This document shows positions 18,367 through 27,591 of a stretch of DNA of 64,000 nucleotides, piece after piece. Position 1 is the stretch's first letter. Each line of letters starts with the position of its first letter. The stretch lies in NCBI GenBank assembly GCA_016860845.1, contig BOKF01000006.1, positions 1 through 64,000 on the forward strand, in the 5' to 3' direction. Below the pieces are notes generated by a model that saw only the letters and a program-made list of their open reading frames with translations, did no database searches and had not been told where the DNA came from. A program made the translations under genes and the position numbers. The DNA comes from Chloroflexota bacterium (GTDB lineage Bacteria; Chloroflexota; Anaerolineae; 4572-78; J111).

Positions 18367-21156
18367 ATGAGTGAACCTTTTACTTTTACCGCTTATATAC
18401 CGCCCCTGATGGATTTTACCCTGGCTAACGGCCTGCGGGTTATCCTGGCTGAAGACCATAACGTACCCCTAATAGCCACCAATGTTTTGTACCGCGTTGG
18501 CGCCGCTAACGACCCGGCCGGCCGTTCCGGTTTTGCTCACCTGCTGGAGCACTTGATGTCAACGGCGTTCACTCACGTCAAAGCCGGTGAATTCGACCGG
18601 CTGCTGGAAGCGGCCGGGGCCGAAAACAATGCCTACACCACGCTCGATTATACCGCTTACCAGATTATAGCCCCGGCCAACCAGCTGCCGCTGCTATTGT
18701 GGCTGGAATCCGAGCGGATGGGCTTCCCCAGGATCACCCGCTCGGCTTTTAAGGCCCAGCGGCGGGTCGTGATCGAGGAGCTGAAAGAGACGGTTACCAA
18801 CTCGCCCTACGGAGCTTCCGATGAGCGTTTCGACAGTCTGGCCTTCCTGGGATACCCGCCTTACGAACGCCCGGTGATTGGCGCCGCCCAGGACCTGGCC
18901 GCAGCCAGCTTGGCTGAACTCCTGGACTTTCAGGCCCGCTATTACCGGCCCAACAACGCCACCCTGGTCATCGCCGGGGATCTGGACCCTGGATTAACCC
19001 AATCCCTGGTTCGGGCTTACTTTGGCGACCTTCCCGCCGGTCCGGCGGTGACGCCTATCCTGGCTTACTACCCGCCCCGTGCCCGGTTCCCAGCCACCCG
19101 GACCGACCCGGTCAGCGGCTGCCAGGTTGGTGCGGAAGAGGTCTGGATTGATCCACTGGTCGAACTACCCCGCTATGCGGCGACTGTAGCTGGGCCGCGG
19201 CGTGGGACAGCGGATTACTACGCCTTTGACCTGCTGGCGGACATCCTGGGCAGCGGCGACAGCAGCCGGACCGAACGGCATATCGTCCGGCCCGGCCTGG
19301 CGGCAGCCGTCTCGGTGAGCACCTCCAGCTATCTGGGCGCGAGCAGCCTGGATATCGTCGCGTACGCTCATGCTGGTGAGCCGGTCGAGCCGGTGAGCCA
19401 GGCACTCCGGGTCGAATTTGACCGGGTGATCGCTGCGGGTGTGACCGAGGCTGAATTGGCCCGGGTGAAAAAAAAGACCCTGGTGGATAGGCTGACCTCG
19501 TTTTGGAATTCGAGGGAGGACATGGCCGAACAACTGCAGGAGGCTGCCCTGGTCTTTGGTGATCCCAGGGCTGTGGCGGCGGAGCTGGCCATGTACGACG
19601 CCGTAACCATAGCTGATGTTCAGCGAGCGGCCCGGACTTACCTATGCAAGCTGCCGCTGAATGTCCTCATCACCACGCCGGCGGGGCAGGCGCGGCGCTA
19701 CCAATATCCGGGCCGGTTCGTCGAGCCGGTCACGCCTCCGACAAGTCCAGTGTCTGACCTGCCAGGGGTGGATATTCAGCCGAGGGGCCAAACCCTGCCG
19801 GAAAGTACGATTGACCGGACCGTCCTTCCAGTAGCCCTACCCGTGGAGGTGAAGTTTACCCCGTCATTCGAAACGTTCAGGCTAGATAACGGGCTGAACA
19901 TTATCCTGGTCGAACAGCACCGGCTCCCCACCCTTGACCTGAAACTCTACCTCAGCGGCTCTAACCCCGCCCTCCCGGTCGAAAAACAGGGGGTCGCCGA
20001 CATGGTTGCCGACCTGCTGCCCCGAGGCACGGGCCGGTATTCCGCTGACGAAATCGCCGAACTGATAGAGTCTGCCGGCGGTGCGGTTGACGCCGCTGCT
20101 GCCCTGGAGTGGCTCACGGTGTCGGTGATCAGCCTATCTGCCGATAAGGACCTTGCTTTCGACCTGCTGGCGGAGATGACCCGCCAACCAACCTTTCCTT
20201 CGTCGGAACTGAACGTGCTCAAGGCCCAAATGCTAACTTTCCTGGCCCACGAGGCGGTCGAGCCGGACTACCTGGCTGACCGGCAGTTTTGCCGGGTCGC
20301 CTTTGGCCGGCACCCGTACGGTTTTAGTCCGCGCGCGGACACAGTGCAGCAGCTGACCCGCCAAGACGTGGTCGAATTCTACCGGGCTGTCGCCCGGCCG
20401 AACAATGCCCTGCTGACCATCGCCGGCGATATGACCGGAGGCGAAGCCCGCCTTCTGGCTGAACGCTTCCTGGGCGATTGGCTGTCCGGTGAGATCCCTG
20501 ACTTTTTGAATTGCTCGGCAGCCGAAAGTGGCGATACCTCTGTGATTTACCTGGTTGACCGGCCCGACTCCAGCCAGGCGACCCTGCAAATTGGCAATTT
20601 GGCCCTCCATGCCCGCAGCCCGGACCGTTATGCTCTGGAAGTCGCGAATGCCATTCTGGGCGGTACCTTTGCTTCACGGCTGAATGTGAAGCTGCGTGAA
20701 GAATTGGGCGTTACCTATGGCATCGAGAGTAGTTTTGCCCAACCCCATGATACCGGTACCTTTCGGGTCTGTACGAGCGTTGACCCGGCCCGAGTCGCTG
20801 AAGCTATCACCGAAATCCTGGGTGAACTGCACAGAATTCGTACCCAGGCGGTGACAGCCGGGGAATTGGCTGCGGCCAAGGGCTATCTCACCGGCAGTTT
20901 TCTCCGCGATATAGAAACCCCGGCTGACCTGACCGGAGAACTAGCCAAGCGTTATCTGACCGGGGTCCCCCTGGGCGAGCTAACGAGCTACCTGGATCAC
21001 CTGGAACAGGTGACTGAACTGGACACCCTGACCGCCGCCGCTCGCTACATTCAGGCCGACCAGCCTATTATTGTCGTCGTGGGTGACGCAGCCCAGTTGA
21101 AGCCTCAATTGGAACGGGAGCTAGGCCGGCCGGTCGAGATGGTGCGGGAGAGGTGA
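18367..21156 (+). CDS. Two-module M16 (insulinase/pitrilysin) metallopeptidase
   Basis: The 929-residue protein has two M16 modules in tandem. The first has the inverted zinc motif HLLEH (His58, Glu61, His62) within SGFAHLLEHLMSTAF, and a Glu at 137-138 (RRVVIEELKE) at the expected distance for the third ligand. The second module (from about 500) begins FETFRLDNGLNIILVEQHRL but carries VADMVADLLPRGTGR at the zinc position, so it is catalytically dead, as is usual for the partner half that closes the chamber. Usually the two halves are separate proteins in bacteria; here they are fused. No signal peptide is visible at this start. Confidence 0.9.
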   Translation: MSEPFTFTAYIPPLMDFTLANGLRVILAEDHNVPLIATNVLYRVGAANDPAGRSGFAHLLEHLMSTAFTHVKAGEFDRLLEAAGAENNAYTTLDYTAYQIIAPANQLPLLLWLESERMGFPRITRSAFKAQRRVVIEELKETVTNSPYGASDERFDSLAFLGYPPYERPVIGAAQDLAAASLAELLDFQARYYRPNNATLVIAGDLDPGLTQSLVRAYFGDLPAGPAVTPILAYYPPRARFPATRTDPVSGCQVGAEEVWIDPLVELPRYAATVAGPRRGTADYYAFDLLADILGSGDSSRTERHIVRPGLAAAVSVSTSSYLGASSLDIVAYAHAGEPVEPVSQALRVEFDRVIAAGVTEAELARVKKKTLVDRLTSFWNSREDMAEQLQEAALVFGDPRAVAAELAMYDAVTIADVQRAARTYLCKLPLNVLITTPAGQARRYQYPGRFVEPVTPPTSPVSDLPGVDIQPRGQTLPESTIDRTVLPVALPVEVKFTPSFETFRLDNGLNIILVEQHRLPTLDLKLYLSGSNPALPVEKQGVADMVADLLPRGTGRYSADEIAELIESAGGAVDAAAALEWLTVSVISLSADKDLAFDLLAEMTRQPTFPSSELNVLKAQMLTFLAHEAVEPDYLADRQFCRVAFGRHPYGFSPRADTVQQLTRQDVVEFYRAVARPNNALLTIAGDMTGGEARLLAERFLGDWLSGEIPDFLNCSAAESGDTSVIYLVDRPDSSQATLQIGNLALHARSPDRYALEVANAILGGTFASRLNVKLREELGVTYGIESSFAQPHDTGTFRVCTSVDPARVAEAITEILGELHRIRTQAVTAGELAAAKGYLTGSFLRDIETPADLTGELAKRYLTGVPLGELTSYLDHLEQVTELDTLTAAARYIQADQPIIVVVGDAAQLKPQLERELGRPVEMVRER

Positions 21157-22039
21157 GTTCGGTCAAATCCCACCCTCAATTGTGGTTATCGACTCGATAG
21201 GGCGAGCACGGCTTGCAGGACAAACACAGCCAGCATGAGCACAGCTGCCATGCCGATGAACTGCCAACTTGTAACGCCCCAGGCTGCTAAGCCCCCTCCA
21301 AATAATGTAGGCGGCTAAACTACCGAAGATCAAATTACTGAAGTGGGTAATGTTTTGATAAGGGTTCAGACCCGATTATCTCTGACGGAAAATAACGGTC
21401 TTTACTATCTGAACACAACGGATGATGATACCTGGGCTGTCAAGTTCTAATCTGTTTCTTCCCTCTTGAACTGGGCCAAATGCCCCGTGGATTAGCTGCT
21501 AAGAAACAGTTGGTTGGAGGGGTACAAGCTCCAATCCAAGCAGTTTGGCTTTTCGTTAGGGCCGGCCGAGGTAAATTCTTTGATTCTCCGATGTCTATAT
21601 CGGCTTGGACCAGATCCGAGAGAATGAACTATTTGGTGAGAAGGTGACAAATTTTAGCTTTTTACCAATTTCTTCTGGCAATTATTTGCCTCGGCGTAAA
21701 CCAAGGGGTACAATAAAATAGCTGTGTGATGACTATGATTTCCACTCGATGCTGCTCGCCAAGCAATCCACTACTTAACCTCTGACATTTCTACTGGCCG
21801 GAAATAAAACACCCTTTATTTTGTTGCCTGAAGCGTACGCCATTTAGTCACCCCTTTTACCCCCATAACTTTAACCCGTTTCTTGTTACTTATGACCGCT
21901 AATGGAAGTAAGTCCTGGCTCACGTTGAACACATCTTAACCATTGGTAGCAGGACCGCCGGCTTCATCTGTCCCTGGCCTTGCACTTGTACGGTTTCTCA
22001 GCAGAAATCATTAGCGCAGCCGTCTTTTAGACTGAAATC
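21157..22039. other. Long intergenic region with gene remnants
   Basis: About 880 bp hold no intact gene. A decayed membrane-protein fragment lies at 21188-21375 on the minus strand (separate entry). A short plus-strand frame ending at 21451 (NNGLYYLNTTDDDTWAVKF and a stop) looks like a protein C-terminus without its gene. The rest to 22039 is low in coding signal and somewhat AT-rich; the TnpB element begins at its right edge. Confidence 0.5.
21188..21375 (-). pseudogene. Membrane-protein remnant, frameshifted
   Basis: On the minus strand one frame reads NPYQNITHFSNLIFGSLAAY then IIWRGLSSLG, and a second frame continues with WQFIGMAAVLMLAVFVLQAV to a stop at 21190. Together they look like two hydrophobic helices of one small membrane protein split by a frameshift. 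No start codon remains. Family not recognised. Confidence 0.4.
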
Positions 22040-23400
22040 AAAAAGTGAGCTACCCAGGGCTAAAGCGCCTGGGCTTCCGGTTTCACGCAACCCATTAGGT
22101 TGTCCACCGGCGTTATGCGTTCCCGGCGCTCCGCCGGTACGTGTCGTTCGATGTTCAGGGCTGCATTCAAATCTCTGTCGTGCAGGGTGTTGCAGCCTTC
22201 ACAAATCCAGAAACGGTGATGCAGTTGCAGATCTTGATTGACCCACCCACAAACCCAACAGGTCTTGGAACTGGCAAAGAAGCGGTCGATCCGCTCGACT
22301 TGGCTACCGGCCCACTGGCCTTTGTACGACAGGAAGGTCCCAAACTGGCTCCAGCCGGAGTCGGAGATAGACTTGGCCAGGTGATGGTTCTTGAGCATCC
22401 CGCAAACATTGAGGTTTTCAATCTTGATGAGGCCGAACTGGTCGACAATCCGGCGGCTGGTCTGGTGCAGGAAGTCCTGGCGCTGGTTGGCCACCTTCTG
22501 ATGCTGACGAGCCAGCCGCAGGCGGGCTTTCTCCCGCCCGTGACTACCTTTCTCGGTTCGGCTCAAAGCCCGCTGCAAGCGTTTCAGGCGGCGTTCGGAC
22601 TTTCGGAGATACTGGGGATGCTCAATCTGTTCACCGCTGGACAGGACCGCAAACGTCTTCAGGCCCAGGTCAATGCCGACCGTGCCTGGTTTTTGGAGAG
22701 GCGCTTCAATCTCCAGCTCACATTGGATCGAGATGAAGTACTGACCGCTCTTGGTTTTTGTAACGGTGCAGGATCTCATCTTCCCTTCAATGGACCGGTG
22801 AAAGACCACTCGAACCGGGCCGACCTTGGGCAGAACAATGCGGCTGCCGCTCAGGGTAAACCGCTCCGGGTAGCGAATGGACTGCTCATCGTGCTTGCTT
22901 TTGAAACGGGGATAGCCCAGGGGCATGCCATCTTTACGAGGCTTTTGTCCTGGCTGAGGTTTGGGCAGCGTGCCTTCTCTGCTTTTTTTGAAGTAGTTGG
23001 TGTAAGCCCGGTCCAGATCGCGCAGCGCCTGTTGCAAGACCTGGCTGTCAGCCTCTTTGAGCCAGGGAACAAAGCGTTTGATGATAGTCAGCATATAGGC
23101 GGTGTCGTTGTAATTGATCCGCTTGCCGTGCTCGAAGAAGTGCGTCTTTCGCGCCGCCAGGCCGAAATTATACACGAACCGGGCGTGACCGAACTGGATC
23201 GCCAATGCCGCCTGTTGGGCCCGATTGGGGTAAATACGATATTTGAAGGCTTTCTGGATGAGCATACCCCAGATTTTAGCACAAGTGTTCTGTTTAATCA
23301 ACTGTTTCACCTAGGCGGGACGGAGTCCCGCCTGGACTACCAAACTTTTTAGACAAAGGAATTTAGCCCCTTATATCCCACGATTGAACCCGTGGGTTTT
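22040..23400 (-). mobile_element. TnpB-only IS200/IS605-type element (IS1341-like)
   Basis: The element contains only tnpB (22060-23265) and no tnpA. Hairpins mark both sides. Downstream of tnpB, CCCAGG (22053-22058) pairs with CCTGGG (22068-22073), overlapping the tnpB stop. Upstream, GGCGGGAC (23314-23321) pairs with GTCCCGCC (23325-23332) and CCCACG (23377-23382) with CGTGGG (23391-23396). Ends are estimates. The tnpB 3' hairpin is where the guide (omega) RNA scaffold is expected in this family, with the guide lying just outside the element. Confidence 0.75.
22060..23265 (-). CDS. tnpB: RNA-guided endonuclease TnpB
   Basis: Starting from the ATG at 23265 the protein is 401 residues; an extended frame begins at 23310 but MLIQKAFKYRIYPNRAQQAA is the usual N-terminus. 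The RuvC-like site is complete: Asp199 in GIDLGLKTFAVLS, Glu283 in LIKIENLNVCGML and Asp365 in LHDRDLNAALNIE. The zinc finger has Cys336, Cys339, Cys355 and Cys358. The nuclease should therefore be active. TnpB helps its transposon persist by cutting, RNA-guided, at sites from which it was lost. No transposase is present, so it is a non-autonomous passenger that needs TnpA in trans. Confidence 0.93.
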   Translation of the reverse strand: MLIQKAFKYRIYPNRAQQAALAIQFGHARFVYNFGLAARKTHFFEHGKRINYNDTAYMLTIIKRFVPWLKEADSQVLQQALRDLDRAYTNYFKKSREGTLPKPQPGQKPRKDGMPLGYPRFKSKHDEQSIRYPERFTLSGSRIVLPKVGPVRVVFHRSIEGKMRSCTVTKTKSGQYFISIQCELEIEAPLQKPGTVGIDLGLKTFAVLSSGEQIEHPQYLRKSERRLKRLQRALSRTEKGSHGREKARLRLARQHQKVANQRQDFLHQTSRRIVDQFGLIKIENLNVCGMLKNHHLAKSISDSGWSQFGTFLSYKGQWAGSQVERIDRFFASSKTCWVCGWVNQDLQLHHRFWICEGCNTLHDRDLNAALNIERHVPAERRERITPVDNLMGCVKPEAQAL

Positions 23401-23429
23401 ACGGGGCGTTTAATAATTGGGGGTAGATT

Positions 23430-24299
23430 ATGCTAGAACGGTTTCAGGCTCAATTACAAGAGTTTCGCCAGGACGATGAGGCTCGCTGGAAGTATGAGGC
23501 TGAGGAAATCCAACGCCAACTGCGAATTATGAAAGGTACCGGGCGGACTGATGAGCAGGTCAAAGCAGAACTCAAGCGGGCCGGTATTAACGTCAGCGCT
23601 CTGGAGGAGGAAGAGGCCAACGAAGCGCCGCAGCTTAAACGCGCTCACGAAGAAATTCGTCAGATCAAACCTCCCCCTTCCCGGCGGGGACGTAAAGAGC
23701 CGATCCTGATGCAACAAGTGGCGGCCCAGGCTGGCTCACACACCTGGCTCTTCCCGCCGGCGTGGGAAGGATGGGGAAACACGGAAACGTGCGGCTTCAA
23801 CTTGGGTCTGGGGGAATTCAATTTTGAGAGTCATCAGACCGGCGAGGGCTGGGGCTGGGAGGCAACGGCTGGCTCACCCCAGTACTGTACCCTCTGGTTT
23901 TATTACTTTCCGCCCCGGGCCGGCGAGCTGTTAGTGGAACCGCATGTTGATTTTCAGGGAGATGTCGCCGTCAGTGCCCATGATCATTGGTACACCTCAA
24001 CCCACGCCGAACTGCGGCTAAAACTGCACTTTGATCTCTTCCAACACTATTGGGATGGCGAGCAGGTGACGACCATTGTTGACGAGCACCGCCATGACTC
24101 CAGCACGGCCTATTGGGTGGACGACCATCGCATCGTGTCCAAGAGTTTGAGCGTCTCGGCCAATGACATCGTTTGGATCAAGCTGACCACTTCTTTTTAT
24201 GTGAACGCCCATTCCAGTCATGCTCACGTAGATTGCAATTTCCGCACCGGCGCTGACCGACGTATTCGAGTCGAACACATCTGGGTTAATCTCGCTTAG
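23430..24299 (+). CDS. Uncharacterised protein with N-terminal coiled coil
   Basis: The 289-residue protein has a charged helical N-terminal third (QAQLQEFRQDDEARWKYEAE and following, with a repeat rich in Glu/Gln) and a C-terminal part from about 95 rich in Trp, His, Tyr and beta strands (SHTWLFPPAWEGWGNTETCG; PHVDFQGDVAVSAHDHWYTS). It has no signal peptide. I do not recognise the family; the C-terminal half might be a jelly-roll-like binding domain. It starts only 30 bp after the last hairpin of the TnpB element, so the element end may lie in or replace its promoter. Confidence 0.65.
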   Translation: MLERFQAQLQEFRQDDEARWKYEAEEIQRQLRIMKGTGRTDEQVKAELKRAGINVSALEEEEANEAPQLKRAHEEIRQIKPPPSRRGRKEPILMQQVAAQAGSHTWLFPPAWEGWGNTETCGFNLGLGEFNFESHQTGEGWGWEATAGSPQYCTLWFYYFPPRAGELLVEPHVDFQGDVAVSAHDHWYTSTHAELRLKLHFDLFQHYWDGEQVTTIVDEHRHDSSTAYWVDDHRIVSKSLSVSANDIVWIKLTTSFYVNAHSSHAHVDCNFRTGADRRIRVEHIWVNLA

Positions 24300-24500
24300 T
24301 TATTGAATTCTTCTTTTGTTTAGTTTTTTCTCGATTCTTTCTTCTAATCCCCCTCCATTGGCGACATAAATTCAATAAGTGGCTCAATGAGCTACGGCGC
24401 CGCGATTAAACGGCTGCCTGAGTGGCAACTGAAGCCTGAGCCTTGTAACCATGCGGATTGCTCATGATTCTGTTAAAGATGTAAAAAAATTTTTTCAAGC

Positions 24501-24536
24501 GGAAGGTGGGTTGGCACCTTCCTCGCTACATATAAT
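24501..24536 (+). promoter_or_regulatory. Inverted repeat and -10 box upstream of the MDR gene
   Basis: GGAAGGTG (24501-24508) and CACCTTCC (24515-24522) form a perfect 8-bp inverted repeat, followed by a consensus TATAAT at 24531-24536 and an AAGGAGG ribosome site before the ATG at 24552. The repeat could be an operator overlapping the -35 region or the terminator of the gene before it; it is not followed by a T run, so I favour an operator. Confidence 0.45.
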
Positions 24537-24551
24537 ACAAGGAGGTGACAG

Positions 24552-25469
24552 ATGAAGGCGATAGTGGTGACGGACCAGGCTGCGGGAACGGCCGGGATGA
24601 AGCTGGTGGAGCGGCCCGAACCACAGCTATCGATCAACGACGTTGTCGTTCAGGTTTATGCCTCGGGATTCGTTAACACTGAGCTGAGTTGGCCTTCGAC
24701 CTGGACCGATCGCCTCGACCGTGACCGAACGCCCTCGATCCCCGGGCACGAGCTGGCCGGAGTGGTCACCGCCCTCGGTTATGGCACCACGGGGCTCTCG
24801 GTCGGACAGCGGGTGTTCGGCCTCACGGACTGGTATCGCGACGGCACCCTGGCCGAGTACGCGGCCGTCGAAGCACGCAACCTCGCGCCGCTGCCGGGCG
24901 ACGTCGACTTCACGGTGGGCGCGAGCCTGCCGATCTCGGGCCTGACTGCGTGGCAGGGACTGTTCGAGCACGGCCGCCTTCGGGCAGGGCAGAGCGTCAT
25001 CGCGCACGGCGCGGCCGGCGCAGTCGGGTCAATGGTGACGCAACTCGCACGATTGGCGGGCGCCTACGTCATCGGCACCGGACGCGCCGCCGATCGTCAG
25101 AAGGGGCTCGACTTCGGCGCGAACGAGTTCGTCGACCTCGACAACGAGGTCCTGGAAGACGTCGGCGGAGTCGATCTCGTGTTCGATCTCATCGGCGGCG
25201 ACATCGGGAAGCGGTCCGCGCGCCTGGTTCGAGCCGGAGGAACGCTGGTGTCCATCGTCGGACCGGTCGAGGCGCGGCCCACCGACGGCTTGGCGGTCGA
25301 CTTCGTCGTTGAATCCGATCGCGCCCAACTGAGCGAGATCGTTCAGCGAGTGCGGGACGGACGGCTGCGCACGAACATCGGCGCCGTCTCCACCCTCGAC
25401 GATGCCGTCGCCGCCTTCAACTCGACCGAACGACGCCCGGGGAAGACGATCATCCGCGTTCATCCGTGA
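24552..25469 (+). CDS. NADP-dependent MDR oxidoreductase, probably acquired
   Basis: The 305-residue protein is an MDR enzyme of the quinone oxidoreductase branch: IPGHELAGVVTALGYGTTGL in the GroES fold, SVIAHGAAGAVGSMVTQLAR at the nucleotide site, and a short C-terminal part RRPGKTIIRVHP. It has no zinc-site Cys. Codons and dinucleotides differ from the neighbours, with many CG-rich codons (GTCG, GCGC, CGACG), suggesting a high-GC donor such as an actinobacterium. It is followed by a broken gene of the same composition (25559). The product probably reduces quinones or enones. Confidence 0.83.
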   Translation: MKAIVVTDQAAGTAGMKLVERPEPQLSINDVVVQVYASGFVNTELSWPSTWTDRLDRDRTPSIPGHELAGVVTALGYGTTGLSVGQRVFGLTDWYRDGTLAEYAAVEARNLAPLPGDVDFTVGASLPISGLTAWQGLFEHGRLRAGQSVIAHGAAGAVGSMVTQLARLAGAYVIGTGRAADRQKGLDFGANEFVDLDNEVLEDVGGVDLVFDLIGGDIGKRSARLVRAGGTLVSIVGPVEARPTDGLAVDFVVESDRAQLSEIVQRVRDGRLRTNIGAVSTLDDAVAAFNSTERRPGKTIIRVHP

Positions 25470-25558
25470 GGATACAGGGAAGGCGAGCGGCTCTGTTCCA
25501 CCAGATGGATTGTCGCTGCCTTTCCCTCGGTCCTGGTCGCTCTGAAGGAACCCACTCC

Positions 25559-26194
25559 ATGAGCACGCGCGAGCAACGCGGCTATCAGATGTTTCCGGTA
25601 CTCGACGGCGCGAGGGTCGAGACGGCCCTGCGCTTCGCCAGCGGCCCGGAGCGGCATTTCGTGCTGGGCGAGATGCTCTATGACCACGGCCAGCAGGGCG
25701 CACCCGCCTGGCTCGTGTTGTTGGGCTCGGTCGACATAACCCGGCGCGATGGACTTGACCGTGAGGCGCCGGTCGTCACGTTCGGCCCGGGCCAGTTCAC
25801 CAGCGAGGTCAACCAGTTCGCCGCCCGCCCAGCGATCACCCGCGCTCGCGCCGGGGATGCGCGGCCTTTCGACGCGGCGCACCTTCGAGCGCTGATGATA
25901 GGCTCGGCCGAGATCGGCGAGACGTTAATGCGCGCGCTGATCCTGCGCCGTGTCGAACTGATCGAGGAGGGCGCCGCCGGCACGATTATCATCGGAGCCC
26001 GGGACTCCTCCGCCGTCGTCCGACTGCAGAACTTCCTGGCGCGGTCGGGCTATCCCTACCAAGTTATCGACGCCCGCGGCGACGGTTAAGCGCACGACCT
26101 CGTCGAACGGTTCGGCGTGACGCCCGACGAACTGCCACTGGTGGTCTACCCGAATGGCTCCCTTCCGAACAAGCTCTGTATTCTCGAATTTTGA
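25559..26194 (+). pseudogene. Truncated cyclic-nucleotide-binding/thioredoxin-reductase-type protein
   Basis: From the ATG at 25559 the frame encodes an N-terminal cNMP-binding-like domain (RHFVLGEMLYDHGQQGAPAW, then VVTFGPGQFTSEVNQFAARP) and then GTIIIGARDSSAVVRLQNFL and PYQVIDARGDG, which in the family links to a thioredoxin-reductase module. A TAA at 26087-26089 interrupts the frame, after which AHDLVERFGVTPDELPLVVY continues to a TGA at 26192. The C-terminal FAD/NADPH reductase half is missing entirely. High-GC composition matches the MDR gene just upstream, so the two probably arrived together. Confidence 0.7.
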
Positions 26195-26234
26195 CTCACC
26201 AGCGCCCTCAACTTAATCCCCAGGTCACTCTGCT

Positions 26235-26263
26235 TTGGCTTAGATCGCTATCGGTTATATAAT
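26235..26263 (+). promoter_or_regulatory. Sigma-70-type promoter of fic
   Basis: TTGGCT (26235-26240) and TATAAT (26258-26263) are separated by 17 bp, close to ideal. The start of transcription would be about 26,270, some 30 bp before the ATG of the Fic gene. Confidence 0.6.
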
Positions 26264-26300
26264 GGCTTGAGTTAGCCGATATTACTGGTGATGTAATTTT

Positions 26301-27236
26301 ATGCTTGAACCCAGACTGCTAGCCCGCCTCACCCAAAAGAAAACCCAACTCGACGCCCTGCGGCCCCTCCCCGCTGCCGCTGTAAACCGGCTGAATGAGC
26401 AGCTTACCCTCGAATGGATTTACAACTCCAATGCCATCGAGGGTAATACCCTGACCCTGCGCGAAACGCAGCTCATCCTTGAAACCGGTTTGACCATCGG
26501 CGGCAAGAGCCTGCGCGAGCACCTGGAGGTCATCAATCACCAACAGGCGATCGAGTACGTCGAAACCTTAGTCAACTCGCCGGACCTCATCACGCCCTTC
26601 CATCTCCGCCAAATTCACCGTTTGGTCCTTAGCCGGATTGATGATACCAACGCCGGTCAGTATCGGAACCTGCCGGTGAAGATCGCCGGCAGCAGCCACC
26701 AACCGCCTGACGCCTGGGCTATACCCCAGCTGATAGACGACTGGGGCAGCTGGCTGAACGGTCCGGCTCAAGGGCTCCATCCCATTGAACGAGCCGCCGT
26801 GGCCCACCATCGACTGGTGGCGATCCATCCCTTCCTGGATGGCAATGGCCGGACGGCCCGGCTGGTGATGAATTTGCTGCTGCTGCGCGATGGCTACCCC
26901 CCAACTGTCATCCTGCGCGCCAATCGCCGCCAGTATTATCGCGTTCTGGCCCAGGCCGATGCCGGTCATGAAGGACCGTTGGTCAACTTTATTGGCCGCG
27001 CCGTCGAGCGCAGCCTGACCCTGTACCTCGAAGCCTGCATCCCGGTCAGCACTCCGCCAGCCCGGGAAGTGGAATGGATTCCGCTGGGAGAAGCGGCCAA
27101 GGAAACACCCTATAGCCAGGAGTATCTGAGCTTGCTGGCCCGTACCGGCCGGTTGGAGGCCGTGAAACGAGGCCGGGTCTGGTACACGACCCGGCATGCC
27201 ATAGCGGCCTATCAGGCCTCGCTGCATTCTCATTAA
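26301..27236 (+). CDS. Fic-domain AMPylator with built-in inhibitory helix
   Basis: The 311-residue protein has the Fic active loop HPFLDGNGR (His176 to Arg184), complete for nucleotidyl transfer. An N-terminal YNSNAIEGNT carries the S-xxx-E-G inhibitory motif (Ser43, Glu47), which marks class II Fic proteins, so it should be auto-inhibited without a separate antitoxin. The C-terminal 60 residues (EWIPLGEAAKETPYSQEYLS, then GRLEAVKRGRVWYTTRHAIA) look like an excisionase-type winged helix. This layout is common in bacterial stand-alone Fic regulators that modify proteins with AMP. No partner gene is adjacent. Confidence 0.9.
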   Translation: MLEPRLLARLTQKKTQLDALRPLPAAAVNRLNEQLTLEWIYNSNAIEGNTLTLRETQLILETGLTIGGKSLREHLEVINHQQAIEYVETLVNSPDLITPFHLRQIHRLVLSRIDDTNAGQYRNLPVKIAGSSHQPPDAWAIPQLIDDWGSWLNGPAQGLHPIERAAVAHHRLVAIHPFLDGNGRTARLVMNLLLLRDGYPPTVILRANRRQYYRVLAQADAGHEGPLVNFIGRAVERSLTLYLEACIPVSTPPAREVEWIPLGEAAKETPYSQEYLSLLARTGRLEAVKRGRVWYTTRHAIAAYQASLHSH

Positions 27237-27266
27237 GCCGCTACTGTTGGTTCAAATGGAGCTTTA

Positions 27267-27581
27267 GTGCATATATTTAAGCGCCGTCTCCGACTTTTCC
27301 TACTCCTCCTGTTCGTGGCTGTCTTTCTGCTGACGTGCCGCGTCGAGCGCAAACTCTATGGCGTATGGGAGTTATCCCTGCCTGGCCTATCGGTCACAGC
27401 TCTGCGGGACACGTACACTGGACTGGTGCTGTGGATTTACACAGGTAATCAGTTCCGAGGTCAGTGGAAAGCGGGGCAGTGGTTGCCCGCTGGACCGGTG
27501 CCTTACCCGACCGCCACACCATACCCAACCAGCACTCCCTACCCCACCCCAACCCGGGGCCTGCCCCTGCAAGGGGCATAA
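27267..27581 (+). CDS. Small putative lipoprotein with Pro-Tyr-Pro-Thr tail
   Basis: The 104-residue frame starts at a GTG (27267) with GGAG before it. It has a signal peptide-like hydrophobic stretch (RLFLLLLFVAVFLLTC), where LLTC could be a lipobox. The tail has a repeated P-Y-P-T-x-T pattern (PYPTATPYPTSTPYPTPT), typical of flexible cell-surface linkers. Function unknown. It ends 10 bp before the left end of the IS5-family fragment, so the original gene could have been cut there. Confidence 0.55.
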   Translation: MHIFKRRLRLFLLLLFVAVFLLTCRVERKLYGVWELSLPGLSVTALRDTYTGLVLWIYTGNQFRGQWKAGQWLPAGPVPYPTATPYPTSTPYPTPTRGLPLQGA

Positions 27582-27591
27582 AAAGGATAAG

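Noticed and set aside
17899..18459. A 186-codon minus-strand frame with a hydrophobic stretch between dinB and the M16 peptidase.
   Set aside because: Overlaps both neighbours, has no ribosome site or conserved motif. Kept only as a note on the gap.
22141..23352. A 403-codon open frame on the plus strand opposite tnpB.
   Set aside because: It is fully antisense to a complete TnpB with intact RuvC motifs; it has no recognisable domain and mirrors the codon pattern of the real gene.
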